DNA of 64,000 nucleotides from Comamonas odontotermitis (GTDB lineage Bacteria > Pseudomonadota > Gammaproteobacteria > Burkholderiales > Burkholderiaceae_C): NCBI RefSeq assembly GCF_020080045.1, contig NZ_CP083451.1, positions 2,480,001-2,544,000 on the forward strand. The letters are read 5' to 3'. The translations under genes and the position numbers were made by a program. Position 1 is the stretch's first letter; every line of letters starts with the position of its first letter. This document shows positions 1-10,000 of the stretch, one piece after another. Below the pieces are notes generated by a model, which saw only the letters and a program-made list of their open reading frames with translations, was not told where the DNA came from and did no database searches.

Positions 1-719
1 GCCACCAGCAGCACCGACAGCGCCAGCAAGGCAATCTGCTGCACGGCAATACCTGCATCGTTCGAGCCAGCGCGGCTGAGCAGGCGCGAAGGCGCCAGCT
101 GGCGCTGCACCAGAAGCATTTGCAGCACAAGCAAGGGCAGCAAGGCCCCGAAAGCGAGACGCCAATGGCCCGCCTGGGCAAACAGGCCGCCCACCGCTGG
201 CCCGCTCAGGGTGGCGATGCCCCACATGGCCGAAATCAGCGCAATGGCACGCGGCCACAGCGCAGGCGGAAACACGAGGCGGATCAGCGTGTAGCTGAGC
301 GCGCCCACGGTGCCGCCACCCAGGCCCTGCACGGTTCTGCCTGCCAGCAGCAACGGCATGGAACTGGCCATGGCGCACAGCAAGGTGCCCAGTGCAAACA
401 CCAGCAGGGCAGCCAGCATTGCCGCACGCGCACCGTGCCGCGACAGCAACCGCACAGACAGTGCGGCCCCCACAATGGAAGCCACCACGAACAAGGTCGT
501 GCTCCATGCGTACCATGCCATGCCACCGATCTCCTGCACAACCGACGGCAGGATGGTGGTGACAATGTGCACATTGATGGCATGCATGGCGACGGCGCCG
601 GTCAAGGCCAGGGCCGTGAGGCCGTGCTGGCGGCCGAGCAACTGGCCCCAGCTGGCGGGGGCCAGTTGCGCATCCGCAGTGCTGCCGGGTGCTGATGCCG
701 AAGAAGTGGTGGTTTCCAT
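1..719 (-). CDS. MFS transporter, 3' end outside the window
   Basis: The gene starts at the ATG ending at 719 and is still open at base 1, so only the first ~239 residues are visible. After a ~40-residue cytoplasmic start (METTTSSASAPGS...) the protein shows alternating hydrophobic helices typical of the first half of a major facilitator superfamily permease. The stretch RTVQGLGGGTVGALSYTLI resembles the fourth-helix region of drug:H+ antiporters. It is divergent from the HTH regulator at 808, with about 90 bp between them that carry inverted repeats, so that regulator probably controls it. Substrate unknown. Family is clear; export of a toxic compound is inference. Confidence 0.85.
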   Translation of the reverse strand, partial: METTTSSASAPGSTADAQLAPASWGQLLGRQHGLTALALTGAVAMHAINVHIVTTILPSVVQEIGGMAWYAWSTTLFVVASIVGAALSVRLLSRHGARAAMLAALLVFALGTLLCAMASSMPLLLAGRTVQGLGGGTVGALSYTLIRLVFPPALWPRAIALISAMWGIATLSGPAVGGLFAQAGHWRLAFGALLPLLVLQMLLVQRQLAPSRLLSRAGSNDAGIAVQQIALLALSVLLV

Positions 720-740
720 GGATATCCTTGCCGATAGATA

Positions 741-801
741 ATGCAAGTATTCTCTTTGAAAATTACCCACCCTCATCAATAAAACAAGTTATCACTTGCA
801 T
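741..801. promoter_or_regulatory. candidate operator between MFS gene and HTH regulator
   Basis: The divergent gap holds the half-site ATGCAAGTAT (741-750) and, 35 bases on, the inverted repeat CAAGT-N4-ACTTG (785-798) running into ACTTGCAT (794-801). Three related half-sites (CAAGT/ACTTG) in a short AT-rich gap between a regulator and its presumed target suggest an autoregulatory operator. No experimental site is known to me; the protein bound is inferred from position. Confidence 0.4.
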
Positions 802-807
802 AAATAA

Positions 808-1467
808 ATGCAATCCCATTCCGCCACCACCGAACACTCCTCCACCATGCGCATGCTGGAGGCGCTCAAAAAGCAGGCGCCAGCCAGCACCGCAGAGCTG
901 GCCCGCACCTTGCAGATGACCTCCGAGGCGGCGCGCCAGCAGATCAACCGGCTCGCTGAGCAGGCGCTGGTGCAGGCCCACATGCAAAAGCCCGCCGGTG
1001 CCGGCAGGCCCCGCCAACTGTGGACCCTGACGGCCGCAGGCCAGCGCCATTTTCCGGATGCCCATGCGCAGCTCACCGTGCAGTTGATCGGCTCCATCCA
1101 GAAGTTGTTCGGCCAGCAAGGCATGGACAGCCTGATCAGCGAGCGCGAAGCACAATCGCGGACACGCTACCAGGCGCACTGCACGGCCCCGCAACTAGCA
1201 CAGCGCCTGGCCCAACTGGCCGCCATCCGAACGGAAGAAGGCTATATGGCGCATGTGGAACCACATGGCCAGGGCTGGCTCCTGGTCGAAGACCACTGCC
1301 CCATCTGCGCGGCGGCAAGCGCCTGCCGTGGGTTCTGCCGCTCGGAGCAAGCCCTGTTTCAGGAGGTGCTGGCAGATGTAGCCACCCTGGAGCGCAGCGA
1401 ATACCTGCTGGAAGCAGGCCAGCGCTGCGTGTATGTGGTGCAACCGCTGCAGCAGCCAGGCCACTGA
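808..1467 (+). CDS. HTH transcriptional regulator with C-terminal cysteine cluster (SufR/ArsR-like)
   Basis: A 219-residue protein. Residues ~14-75 form a winged helix-turn-helix (MRMLEALKKQAPASTAELAR, then QMTSEAARQQINRL) of the DeoR/ArsR-like group. Near residues 160-175 sits a cysteine cluster, HCPICAAASACRGFCRSE, spaced C-x2-C-x5-C-x3-C. Such a cluster is seen in SufR-type regulators that carry an iron-sulfur cluster or metal. It is divergent from an MFS exporter, so it probably represses that gene in response to a redox, metal or drug signal. The start could instead be the ATG at 847, since no good ribosome binding site precedes 808. Confidence 0.75.
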   Translation: MQSHSATTEHSSTMRMLEALKKQAPASTAELARTLQMTSEAARQQINRLAEQALVQAHMQKPAGAGRPRQLWTLTAAGQRHFPDAHAQLTVQLIGSIQKLFGQQGMDSLISEREAQSRTRYQAHCTAPQLAQRLAQLAAIRTEEGYMAHVEPHGQGWLLVEDHCPICAAASACRGFCRSEQALFQEVLADVATLERSEYLLEAGQRCVYVVQPLQQPGH

Positions 1468-1477
1468 ATTTCAGCGT

Positions 1478-2938
1478 TCAGGCCGACGCAGCCACCCTTG
1501 CTGCGGCGCGCTCAGGCCTGGCCATGGCCGCGCAGACCAGCAGTGCCAACAAGGCCGGCAGTGCAGCGCCCCATTCCGCGTACTGCAGGCCCTGCGCATT
1601 GGCCTGGCGCCAGGCTTGCTCGCCGGCATCATGCAGGCCGGCCAACGGCGCTGCCGCCACCATCACCAGCACCGCCAGCCCCAGGGCAGCGCCTACCTGC
1701 TGGGCCGTCGCGGCCACGCCCGATGCCACACCCTGCTGCCCGGGCGCAATGCCCTCGCCCACCAGCACCCACATCCCCGTCCAGCTGGCACCCTGGCCGA
1801 TGCTCATCACCACAAAGCCGGGCACCAGCCACCAGTAGTTGGCCGCCTGTGGCAGCACAGCTGCCGTCCACACCATGCCCAGCAAACCTGCCACCCAACC
1901 GGCCAGCAGCACGGATCGCGCGCCGTGCCGCACAAGCCCACGCTCGGCCAGGCGAATGCCCACCGTGCAGACGATGGTGGGCAGCACGAAGGCCAGACCC
2001 GCCTGCATGGGGCTCCAGCCCAGCACCTGCTGAAAGTACAGGCCCAGAAAGTAGTACTGCACGCCATAGCTGCCCATGAAAAGCATGGCCAGCAGCATGG
2101 CCGTCTGTAGGCCGCGCACACGCAGCATGGCCAGCGGCATCAGGGGTGCCGCGACACGCTTTTCGATGGCGACAAAGGCCGCCAAGGCCAGGATGGCGAG
2201 CAGCAGCACCGTGGCGGTGCGCCAGTCCGTCCACCCCCACTGCGGGCCTTGCACCAGCGCCGCCACCAGCAGACTGCTGCCCACGGTGACACTGACGCAG
2301 CCAGCCACATCAAACCGGCGCCGCGCACGCGGCACACTGGGCATGGCAGGCAGATAGCGCAGCGCCGCCACGGCGCAAGGCCAGGCAATCGGCACCAGTA
2401 CCCACAGCACCCAGTGCCAGCCCAGGGTTTCGGTCAGCACGCCGCCAAGCAAGGCCCCTGCGGCAAGGCCTGCAGCACTGGCCATGCTCCAGACGGCCAG
2501 CGCGCGGTTGCGCGCAGCGCCTGCGGCGTACAAGGTATTGATCATCGACAAGGTGGCCGGGAACAGCAAGGCCGCGCCCACGCCCTGCCCGGCGCGCGCA
2601 GCCACCAGTTGCCAGGCCTCGGCGGCAAAACCGCCCGCCCATGAGGCGAGCCCGAACAGCGCCATGGCAGCCACATACATGCGCCGCTGGCCCAGCAGGT
2701 CGGCGCAACGCCCGCCCAGCAGCAGGCAGCCGCCAAAGGCCACGCTGTAGCTGCTGATCACCCACTGCAGGTGGCGGGCATCGAGTTGCAGCTGCTTGCC
2801 CATGGCATCGAGCGCCACGAAGACGATGGTCGCATCCAGCGCGATCAGGAGCTGCGCGAGCGACAACAGCGCAAGCGCGGCACGGGGATGGCGCAGCACG
2901 GTTGGTGCTGCGCTGCTTGAAACAGATTCTCTAGGCAT
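1478..2938 (-). CDS. MFS transporter, DHA2 (EmrB/QacA-like) family
   Basis: A protein of about 486 residues with roughly 14 predicted transmembrane helices, the DHA2 drug:H+ antiporter layout. Recognisable elements are ALDATIVFVALDAMGKQL in helix 1 (motif D1-like), LLGGRCADLLGQRRMYVAAM (motif A) and ARAGQGVGAALLFPATLSMI (motif B). I chose the ATG ending at 2938 because the longer frame begins at a GTG with a non-hydrophobic lead. It is divergent from the LysR gene at 3121 and ends 10 bp from the preceding regulator's stop. Likely an efflux pump in the inner membrane; substrate unknown. Confidence 0.9.
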   Translation of the reverse strand: MPRESVSSSAAPTVLRHPRAALALLSLAQLLIALDATIVFVALDAMGKQLQLDARHLQWVISSYSVAFGGCLLLGGRCADLLGQRRMYVAAMALFGLASWAGGFAAEAWQLVAARAGQGVGAALLFPATLSMINTLYAAGAARNRALAVWSMASAAGLAAGALLGGVLTETLGWHWVLWVLVPIAWPCAVAALRYLPAMPSVPRARRRFDVAGCVSVTVGSSLLVAALVQGPQWGWTDWRTATVLLLAILALAAFVAIEKRVAAPLMPLAMLRVRGLQTAMLLAMLFMGSYGVQYYFLGLYFQQVLGWSPMQAGLAFVLPTIVCTVGIRLAERGLVRHGARSVLLAGWVAGLLGMVWTAAVLPQAANYWWLVPGFVVMSIGQGASWTGMWVLVGEGIAPGQQGVASGVAATAQQVGAALGLAVLVMVAAAPLAGLHDAGEQAWRQANAQGLQYAEWGAALPALLALLVCAAMARPERAAARVAASA

Positions 2939-3120
2939 GGCTTCATCACTCAGGAGGAAAAGGCCTGCAGCGCATGGCGCCACGCAGGCAGTGATGACCG
3001 GTCAGGCAGGATCGTATTTAATTCACCAGCAAAGATAAATACGAAAAATATCTTTTACTTATGCAAAAATGAATCAATCAATTACCAATCAATTCCCAGA
3101 CAGACGATGAGACTGATGCC

Positions 3121-4011
3121 ATGGACCTGAATGCCGTACACATGCTCGTCAAGGTGGCCGAGATGAAGAGCTTCACCCAGGCTGCACACTGCCTGGGCAC
3201 GACGCAGTCGCGCATATCGCGCGCCATTGCACAGCTGGAGGCTGAGCTCGGCACCCGGCTGCTGCACCGCAATACGCGCAATGTCTCGCTCACCCCCGAT
3301 GGCTGCACGCTGGTGGACCGCAGTGCCGAGCTGATCGCCGGCCTGGACGAGGCCCGCAAGCTGCTGCTGGACCGCCGCTGCGAGCCCACGGGCGTGCTGC
3401 GCATGACGGCGCCCTCGGTGCTGGGGCGCGTAGTGCTGACACCGCTCCTCGGCCAGTTGCTGGAGCAATACCCGGCCTTGCAGATTGATGCCAGCTTCAC
3501 CGACCGGCTGGTTGACATGGTGGACGAGGGCTTTGACGCGGCCCTGCGCATCGGCCCGCTGGCCGACAGCCGCATGATCGCCCGCAGCCTGCCGCCGCTG
3601 CATTGGGTGACGGTGGCCTCTCCGCAGTATCTGGCCCGGCACGGCACGCCGCAGACGCAGGAGGCGCTGGCCGAGCACCGCTGCCTCTCCGTCTACAACC
3701 ACTACCGGGGTTTTCTGGTGCCCTGGCAGTTCAAGCTGGCAGAAGGCAAGGCCGAAGACTGGCTGCCGCCCGTCAGCATCAGCTTTGACAGCGGCGACCC
3801 GCTGATTGAAGGCGCCTTGGCCGGGCTGGGCGTTGCACAGGTCATGGAATTTGCCGTGCGCGAGCACATTGCCAGCGGGCGCCTGGTGCGCGTGCTGCCC
3901 CAGCTCGAAGGCCGCAGCCGTGAGCTTTCCCTGGTCTACCCCCGCACACGCCATGCCTCCCCCAAGATCAAGGCGCTGGGCGCGCTGCTTTTGGCGCACA
4001 GCCACTGGTAA
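3121..4011 (+). CDS. LysR-family transcriptional regulator
   Basis: 296 residues, the usual LysR length. The N-terminal winged HTH covers residues 1-60 (FTQAAHCLGTTQSRISRAIA is the recognition region). It is followed by a linker helix and a periplasmic-binding-protein-like effector domain (~90-290). The substrate domain resembles the CrgA/DmlR-like subgroup common in Burkholderiales. The gene is divergent from the DHA2 MFS exporter across an AT-rich gap (2939-3120), the standard arrangement for a LysR activator and its target. Inducer unknown. Confidence 0.9.
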   Translation: MDLNAVHMLVKVAEMKSFTQAAHCLGTTQSRISRAIAQLEAELGTRLLHRNTRNVSLTPDGCTLVDRSAELIAGLDEARKLLLDRRCEPTGVLRMTAPSVLGRVVLTPLLGQLLEQYPALQIDASFTDRLVDMVDEGFDAALRIGPLADSRMIARSLPPLHWVTVASPQYLARHGTPQTQEALAEHRCLSVYNHYRGFLVPWQFKLAEGKAEDWLPPVSISFDSGDPLIEGALAGLGVAQVMEFAVREHIASGRLVRVLPQLEGRSRELSLVYPRTRHASPKIKALGALLLAHSHW

Positions 4012-4053
4012 CAGTGTGGGCCCTGCAGTGCCCCGGGGCATCCCGCCCTTTTT

Positions 4054-4100
4054 GCTATTAATTTCAAAGTTAAAGCGCTTTACCAGCAAGCGCTGTAAGC
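4054..4100 (+). repeat. dispersed ~50-bp palindrome, copy 1
   Basis: In the 317-bp gap between the LysR gene and wrbA lies GCTATTAATTTCAAAG followed by AAAGCGCTTTACCAGC and AAGCGCTGTAAGCC. This matches the general plan TTGATAGCTGCTNGCGC / loop / AAGCGCYAGNGGC seen at other places in the window. Apart from this copy and the promoter of wrbA, the gap shows only a short direct repeat, CGTTCAAAT, twice near 4139-4170. Confidence 0.6.
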
Positions 4101-4328
4101 CGGTTTACGCACGAGTTTCGGCGCCAGAGCGCACGCGTCGTTCAAATTCATGCAACGCTGCGTTCAAATCGCGCATCTACTGCGCACAGTGGATCTGGCT
4201 ACAGTTGTGTTTCAGGAAATCACACAGAGCCGGACATCCAAAAGCAGGTCCATGTCCATGTGGTTTTCATGTTCTGGCGCCGTGCCCGCTTCCCGGGCCG
4301 GCCACTCACTCACACAAAGGAAATCGCA

Positions 4329-4928
4329 ATGGCTAAAGTTCTGGTTCTCTACCATTCCATGTACGGTCACATCGAAACCATGGCCGCCAAGATTGCCGAA
4401 GGCGCCAAGAGCGTGCCCGGCACCGAGGTGACGGTCAAGCGCGTGCCCGAAACCATGCCTGCAGACGCTTTCAAGGCTGCCGGCGGAAAGACGGACCAGG
4501 CAGCCGCTGTGGCCTCGCCTGCCGAGCTGGGCGACTACGATGCCATCATCTTCGGCACCCCCACTCGCTTTGGCAACATGAGCGGCCAGATGCGCAGCTT
4601 TCTCGACCAGACCGGCGGCCTCTGGGCCAAGGGCGCGCTGGCAGGCAAGGTTGGCAGCGTGTTCACCTCCACCGGCACGCTGGGCGGCCAGGAAACCACC
4701 GTCACCTCGTTCTGGAACACCCTGGCCCACCACGGCATGGTGATCGTGCCCGCTGGCTTTGGACTGCCTTCGCAGTTTGACCTGTCGCAAGTCAAGGGCG
4801 GCTCGCCCTACGGCGCCGCCACCGTGGCAGGCGCCGACGGCTCGCGCCAGCCTTCCGCTCCCGAGCTGGATCTGGCCTTTGCCCAGGGCGCCAAGGTCGC
4901 CACCCTTGCTGCCAAGATCGCAGCTTAA
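4329..4928 (+). CDS. wrbA: NAD(P)H:quinone oxidoreductase, type IV (WrbA)
   Basis: 199 residues, the same length as E. coli WrbA, and nearly collinear with it. It opens [18 protein letters not shown], the flavodoxin-like FMN phosphate loop, and carries the family signatures [19 protein letters not shown] and HHGMVIVP. The product is a soluble FMN enzyme that reduces quinones by two electrons, limiting semiquinone and oxidative stress. The start at 4329 is set by AAGGAAA just upstream and by homology; an in-frame ATG at 4260 only adds an unconserved tail. Monocistronic by context: a LysR gene lies upstream and dkgB converges from downstream. Confidence 0.97.
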   Translation: MAKVLVLYHSMYGHIETMAAKIAEGAKSVPGTEVTVKRVPETMPADAFKAAGGKTDQAAAVASPAELGDYDAIIFGTPTRFGNMSGQMRSFLDQTGGLWAKGALAGKVGSVFTSTGTLGGQETTVTSFWNTLAHHGMVIVPAGFGLPSQFDLSQVKGGSPYGAATVAGADGSRQPSAPELDLAFAQGAKVATLAAKIAA

Positions 4929-4989
4929 GAACGTGTTCACGATCTCTACGCAGCCGTCTGCTTCCTTGCAGCGGTTGCGTTGAGTTCCA

Positions 4990-5021
4990 GCGGGCCCGCC
5001 CTCACTGCAGGGTGGGCTCGC
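4990..5021. terminator. GC-rich hairpin between convergent wrbA and dkgB
   Basis: A 13-bp stem (4990-5002 with 5009-5021, two G-U pairs) closes a 6-nt loop. There is no T tract on either side, so this may be a stabilising or bidirectional stop structure rather than a classical intrinsic terminator. It lies midway between two convergent genes. Confidence 0.4.
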
Positions 5022-5031
5022 CTGCAAACGC

Positions 5032-5838
5032 TCAGTCCCAGGCTGGTGCCAGGCCTTCGGGGTTGACTTCGCGGCCGTTGCGCTCCAGTGGCGCGATCAG
5101 GGCCATGTCCTCGGCGTCCAGTTTCAGATCACGAGCCAGCAGGTTACTGACCAGGTTTTCGCGCTTGGTCGACGACGGAATCACCGCATAACCCAGTTGC
5201 AGTGCCCAGGCCAGCGCCACCTGCGCCACCGTGGCCTGGTGCTTGTCGGCAATCCTGGCCAGCACCGGATCCTTGAGCACTTTGCCATAGGCCAGGGTCA
5301 TGTAGGAGGTCACCTGGATGCCCTGCTCCTGGAGGAAAGCCGTCAGCTTGTGGCCCTGCAAATAGGGGCTCAGCTCGATCTGGTTGGTGGCAATTTCGCC
5401 CTTGCCCACCGCAGCAATCGCCTGGCGCGCCAGTTCGATATTGAAGTTGGAGATGCCGATCTGGCGGGTCAGGCCCAGCGCCTTGGCCTCGGCCAGCGCC
5501 TCCATGAATTCGGGCAGTTCCACGCCGTTGCCCGGCGCAGGCCAATGGATCAGCGTCAAGTCCACATGGTCGGTGCGCAGCTTTTTCAGGCTCTCACGCA
5601 GGCTGGGCACCAGCTTGGCCCTGCCGTAGTTGTCGGTCCAGATCTTGGTGGTCACGAAAAGATCAGCACGCGGCACACCGCTCTCGGCAATCGCCTGGCC
5701 AACCTCGGCCTCGTTGCCGTAAATCTGCGCGGTATCGATGGCGCGGTAGCCCACGTCCAGCGCATTGCGCACCGAATCGATGACGGTCTGGCCGGTCAGG
5801 CGGAACGTGCCGACGCCAAAGGAAGGGATAGGGTTCAT
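5032..5838 (-). CDS. dkgB: 2,5-didehydrogluconate reductase B, aldo/keto reductase
   Basis: 268 residues, matching E. coli DkgB (YafB) almost end to end: [54 protein letters not shown], and the C-terminal EGLAPAWD. It is a cytosolic (beta/alpha)8 barrel using NADPH. The catalytic Asp and Tyr lie in [10 protein letters not shown], the Lys in TTKIW and the His in TLIHWPAPG. It reduces 2,5-diketo-gluconate and various aldehydes such as methylglyoxal. It is divergent from a LysR gene with a palindrome in between, so probably under that regulator. Confidence 0.95.
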   Translation of the reverse strand: MNPIPSFGVGTFRLTGQTVIDSVRNALDVGYRAIDTAQIYGNEAEVGQAIAESGVPRADLFVTTKIWTDNYGRAKLVPSLRESLKKLRTDHVDLTLIHWPAPGNGVELPEFMEALAEAKALGLTRQIGISNFNIELARQAIAAVGKGEIATNQIELSPYLQGHKLTAFLQEQGIQVTSYMTLAYGKVLKDPVLARIADKHQATVAQVALAWALQLGYAVIPSSTKRENLVSNLLARDLKLDAEDMALIAPLERNGREVNPEGLAPAWD

Positions 5839-5974
5839 GAAAGGACTCCTCAGTCAGGTGAATGGAACGCAAAGGACAGGATGCAGCCGTGCTGCAGTTG
5901 GGCCGTCGCGCTTGATGGATGACAGTGTGCCCGGTTAATATTTGCAGATTAAGCCCCTTATTCACCAATGTCTC

Positions 5975-5989
5975 TTGATTAAAAATCAA
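5975..5989. promoter_or_regulatory. palindrome just before the LysR start codon
   Basis: TTGATT-AAA-AATCAA is a perfect 6+6 inverted repeat ending 2 bases before the ATG at 5992. A second T-N11-A-type element (TAATATTTGCAGATTA) lies at about 5937-5952. Both lie in the dkgB/LysR divergent gap and fit LysR autoregulation plus target control. Confidence 0.45.
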
Positions 5990-5991
5990 TA

Positions 5992-6906
5992 ATGAAAACC
6001 ACCCTCGATGAATTGCAAGCCTTTGCGGCCGTGGTGGACACGGGGTCGATCACGGCAGCCTCCGAACTGCTCGGCCTGACGATCTCTGCCACGAGCCGCA
6101 CCCTGGGACGGCTGGAGGAGAAGCTGCAGACCACCCTGCTGCGCCGCACCACGCGCAGGCTGGAACTGACCGAGGAAGGCGCCACCTTTTTGCAGCGTGC
6201 CCGGGCCATCCTGTCCCTGGTGGACGAAGCCGAAGAGCAGATGGCCGCCCGCCGCGTGCGGCCTGCGGGTCGGTTGCGGGTGGACGCGGCCACGCCTTTC
6301 ATGCTGCATGTGCTGGTGCCGCTGATCGAAGGGTTCAGCAAGCGCTACCCCGAGGTGGAGCTCGAGCTCAACTCCAACGAGGGCATCATTGACCTGATCG
6401 AAAAGCGCACCGATGTGGCATTCCGCATCGGGGTGCTGAAGGACTCCACCCTGCACGCCCGCCCCATCGGCACCAGCCGCGTGCGGGTGCTCGCGAGCCC
6501 CGCCTATCTGGAGCGCCACGGCATGCCGGCCGAGCCCGCACAGCTCACCCAGCCGGGCGCGCCGTACACCTTGCTGGGCTTTACCCAGCCCGAGTCACTG
6601 AATGACTGGCCGCTGCGCGGTGTCGATGGCAACGCCCTGCACATCCAGCCCGCGATTAGCTCATCCAGCGGAGAAACGCTCAGGCACATGGCCCTTGCAG
6701 GCCTGGGCATTGCCAGTCTGTCGGATTTCATGACGCGCGAGGACCGCCGCAGTGGCCAGCTCGTGCAGCTCTTTGCAGCGCAGACATTGGACGTGCGCCA
6801 ATCCATCCATGCGGTCTACTACCGCAACACCGCCCTTGCGGCACGCATCACCTGCTTTGTGGACTACGTGGCCCAGACCCTGGGCCAGCAGGCGTTCGAG
6901 GATTGA
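5992..6906 (+). CDS. LysR-family transcriptional regulator
   Basis: 304 residues. HTH at the N-terminus (ITAASELLGLTISATSRTLG, residues ~18-37), then an effector-binding domain from ~90. It is typical of the family in length and order. It is divergent from dkgB by 153 bp, with the operator-like palindrome overlapping its own leader, so autorepression and control of dkgB are likely. The effector is unknown; a carbonyl compound would be a reasonable guess given the neighbour, but nothing in the sequence shows this. Confidence 0.9.
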   Translation: MKTTLDELQAFAAVVDTGSITAASELLGLTISATSRTLGRLEEKLQTTLLRRTTRRLELTEEGATFLQRARAILSLVDEAEEQMAARRVRPAGRLRVDAATPFMLHVLVPLIEGFSKRYPEVELELNSNEGIIDLIEKRTDVAFRIGVLKDSTLHARPIGTSRVRVLASPAYLERHGMPAEPAQLTQPGAPYTLLGFTQPESLNDWPLRGVDGNALHIQPAISSSSGETLRHMALAGLGIASLSDFMTREDRRSGQLVQLFAAQTLDVRQSIHAVYYRNTALAARITCFVDYVAQTLGQQAFED

Positions 6907-6976
6907 ATCCGCCCTTCACAGTCTTCACAGCGCTTTCGGGCGGCCATGGCAGACGCATTCGCCCTTCATTAGCGAA

Positions 6977-7006
6977 CATGCCCAGCTGCTGATGCAGCCG
7001 GGCATG
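6977..7006. terminator. strong hairpin between LysR and the DUF11 surface-protein gene
   Basis: Arms 6977-6989 and 6994-7006 pair over 13 positions with one mismatch and a TGAT loop. It lies in the 140-bp gap between two convergent genes. No T tract follows on either strand, so termination function is only suggested by position. Confidence 0.4.
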
Positions 7007-7046
7007 CCTGGAATGTGCTTGCAGTCTCTATATCTATAGCAAGCGA

Positions 7047-10000
7047 TCAAATGCGGCGCTGGCGTGAGGCACAGCAGGCCCCCAACCAGCCCACCATCAG
7101 CGCCAGCAGCAGATACCCCAGGGGCCCGCCCGCCGGAACCGGCTTTGGTGTGGGCTTGCTACCACCATCGCCACCACCGTCGCCATTGTCCCCGCCGCCA
7201 TCACCACCGCCGGTCAGCGGGTTGATCACTTCGGCCTGTGCATTGCCCCCTGTGGGAACGACAACCGGATTGCCGGTGTAGCTTGGTGCTCCCCAATTGA
7301 ACTTGGCTGGCGCAGCGGCCTTGCCGGTTTCGGTGATCGTGCAGGAGGCATTGGCGGGCAGCGCCGCCAGGCTGACCGAGGCCGTCTGGCCATTGACCAC
7401 GGCAATGCTGGCAGTGCGCACACCGTCCACACCGCAGTCCAGCGAGAAATCGAATGTGCCATTGACCGAAGCCACGGCTGCCGCATCTCCGGTGATCCGC
7501 TTGGTCAGTTGCAGCCCACCGGTCTGGCGCTGCACCCGGTTGGTGACTGTAAAGCCCGTATTCTGCGCGCTGACCTCGGGCGTTCCCACCCAGATGTAGC
7601 CTGTAGGTGCTGCTGGCGGGGTGTCTTCGGTTGCGGTGCAGGTGTCGCCGTCAAAGAAAGAAAGCGGGGTGCTGGTGCCGCTGGTGGCGCCCGCAGGCAC
7701 AGTGGCCGACCAGGCCTGCGCAGGCTGCGAGCCGCACACCATGGTGCCGGTGAAGGTCATCGGGCTGGCCAGACCCGTGGTCAGGCCTTCGATCACCTTG
7801 GTCACCGTCCGGGCCGTACTGGTGTTGAAGATCTGCAGATTCACATGGCTCTCGTTGGAGGCCAGGATGGGATCGACCACGCCGGAAGCCACGGCGGCAT
7901 AGCCGGTATTGGTGTAGGTTCCGGGCAGATAGCCTGCAGTGGTGCGGATCACGAACTGCACCGCCCCCCCGTTGCCCAGGGATGCAATGGTGCTGCTGAC
8001 CGTGCGCGTTGCTGCATCGTAATTCACCGAAGCACCGCAGGCAGCCGGAGCCGTCAGCACGGAGCATGCTGCATCAACGAAAGTCACGCCCTGGGGCAGC
8101 GGATCGGAGAACAGCACATTGGCGGTATCGGAGGGGCCGGCGTTGTAGACATCCACGGAATACGTCACCATGGCGCCGCGATTGGCCGTAACCGGCGCCA
8201 CCGATTTGTTGACCGAGACGTTGGAGCAACTGAAACGCGACATGGTCACGGTGGCAACGTTGTCCGAAGGTGTCTGCTCATCCGTGCCATCGGGCGGTCC
8301 TGCAGAAAACTCATTGACCAGATAACCCGAAGGCCAGTTGCAGCCGCTTTGCGAGTAGCCATAGGTCAGCGAATAGGTGATCGTCAGCGAGCCGCCGACG
8401 GGCAGCTTGGGAACCGCGGCCTGGAAGGGCAAGGAAAAGCCGCTGATGCTGCCTGAATATGGCGCAGGAAAGGCCGATGCATCCGGGCACACGGCGCCAT
8501 TGGCCGCCGAGCAATTGATCACCGATGACTGCACATCGAGGCTTGAACCCAGCTCAAAAGGGATCAGGCGATCGGCGATGCTGGCGCCATCGGCCGGGTT
8601 GGGCCCCTTGTTGGTCACCGTCACGGTGTAGGTGACAGGAACGCCCGGCTGGTAGGCGTCGGAGCTTTGTGTCTTGGTCACTGCAAGATCGGTTCTCGGG
8701 CAATCCGGCGTTGCTGGGACGATGATGGGCACTGACACAAAATTGTTGCCGGTATTGGAGTCCTCCAGGCCGTCTGGCGGATTCGCAGCGAACTCGTTGT
8801 TCAGCCCCCCAAGCGTTCTGCCGCATGGAATCGGGGCATTGATGCGCGTCTGCACCTCATAGACGATGGTGAGGCGCCCGTTGACCGGCAGGACCGGCAC
8901 CTGCGTATTGAACAGCGTGGCGCCTGACGCATTGCCCGATGGATTGAGGAATTCGGAATTCGCAGGGCATACCGCGCCGAAATCCGCCACGCAGCTTTGG
9001 AACTGCGCTGTCGCATCGAAATATGCGGCAGAGCCGCCGTGGGTTCTGATCACGTCGGAGATGTACGCGCCGTCGGCAGCCTCTGGCCCCGCATTGGTCA
9101 GCACCATGGTGTAGGTGACGAGGTCTCCCATCTGTGGCGTGACCGGGTCCTGGGTCTTGAGCACCTGCAAGTCTGTCTGCCGGCAAGGGGGCGTGCCGGG
9201 CACCTGCAGGATGGCCGCTTGCTGGTTGTTGTTGGGGCTGGTGTCATTCATCCCGTCGAGCAACTGGATCGAAGCGGTGTTGAACAGCTGCCCGGCAGGC
9301 CTGCCGCAGGCGGCATTCGGCAGCAGATAGGGTGTCATGGTGTAGGTCACCGTCACGGCGCCGCCCGGTGGCAGCGCCGGAATGGTGGCGTTGAACACCG
9401 GGCTGTAGCTGCCCTGCCCGGAACGGTTGGGAAAACTTGCGTTGTCCGGGCACTGCGCGCCGCCGGTTGCCGTGCACTGGTTGAACACCAGATCGGCCGC
9501 GATATGGCTGATGAAGCTGTTGGAGAGCGTATCCCACAACACCACGCCGTCTGCGGCGCCCGGCCCGTTATTGGTGAGCCTGATGGTGTAAGTGAGGGGC
9601 ACGCCAGATTGGTAGGTGTCTGTACTCTGCGACTTGGTAACCTCCAGGTCCACCTCGTAGCGCATGGCGGTGCTGACGGAGCTGGTGTTCGAATTGGGCA
9701 AGGGGTCCGTCACACCGGCGGGCGGGCTGATCGTGGCCGTATTCGTCAACGTGGTCGGGCCGGTGACACCGAACCGGCCTGTGATCTCCACCCGCACCTT
9801 GCCCAGGTTGGGAAATGTCGACAGCGTGCCAGACACCGTTCCATTGACGACCGACAAATCGGCGGGGCATACCGCGCCACCCGTTGCCAATGTACATGTC
9901 GCCTGCACATTGGTAACCCCGGCCGGCAATGGATCCTGGAAGCTCGCACCATTGGCGGCATCCTGGCCGTTGTTATCCATTTCCAGGGCATATGTAAAAC

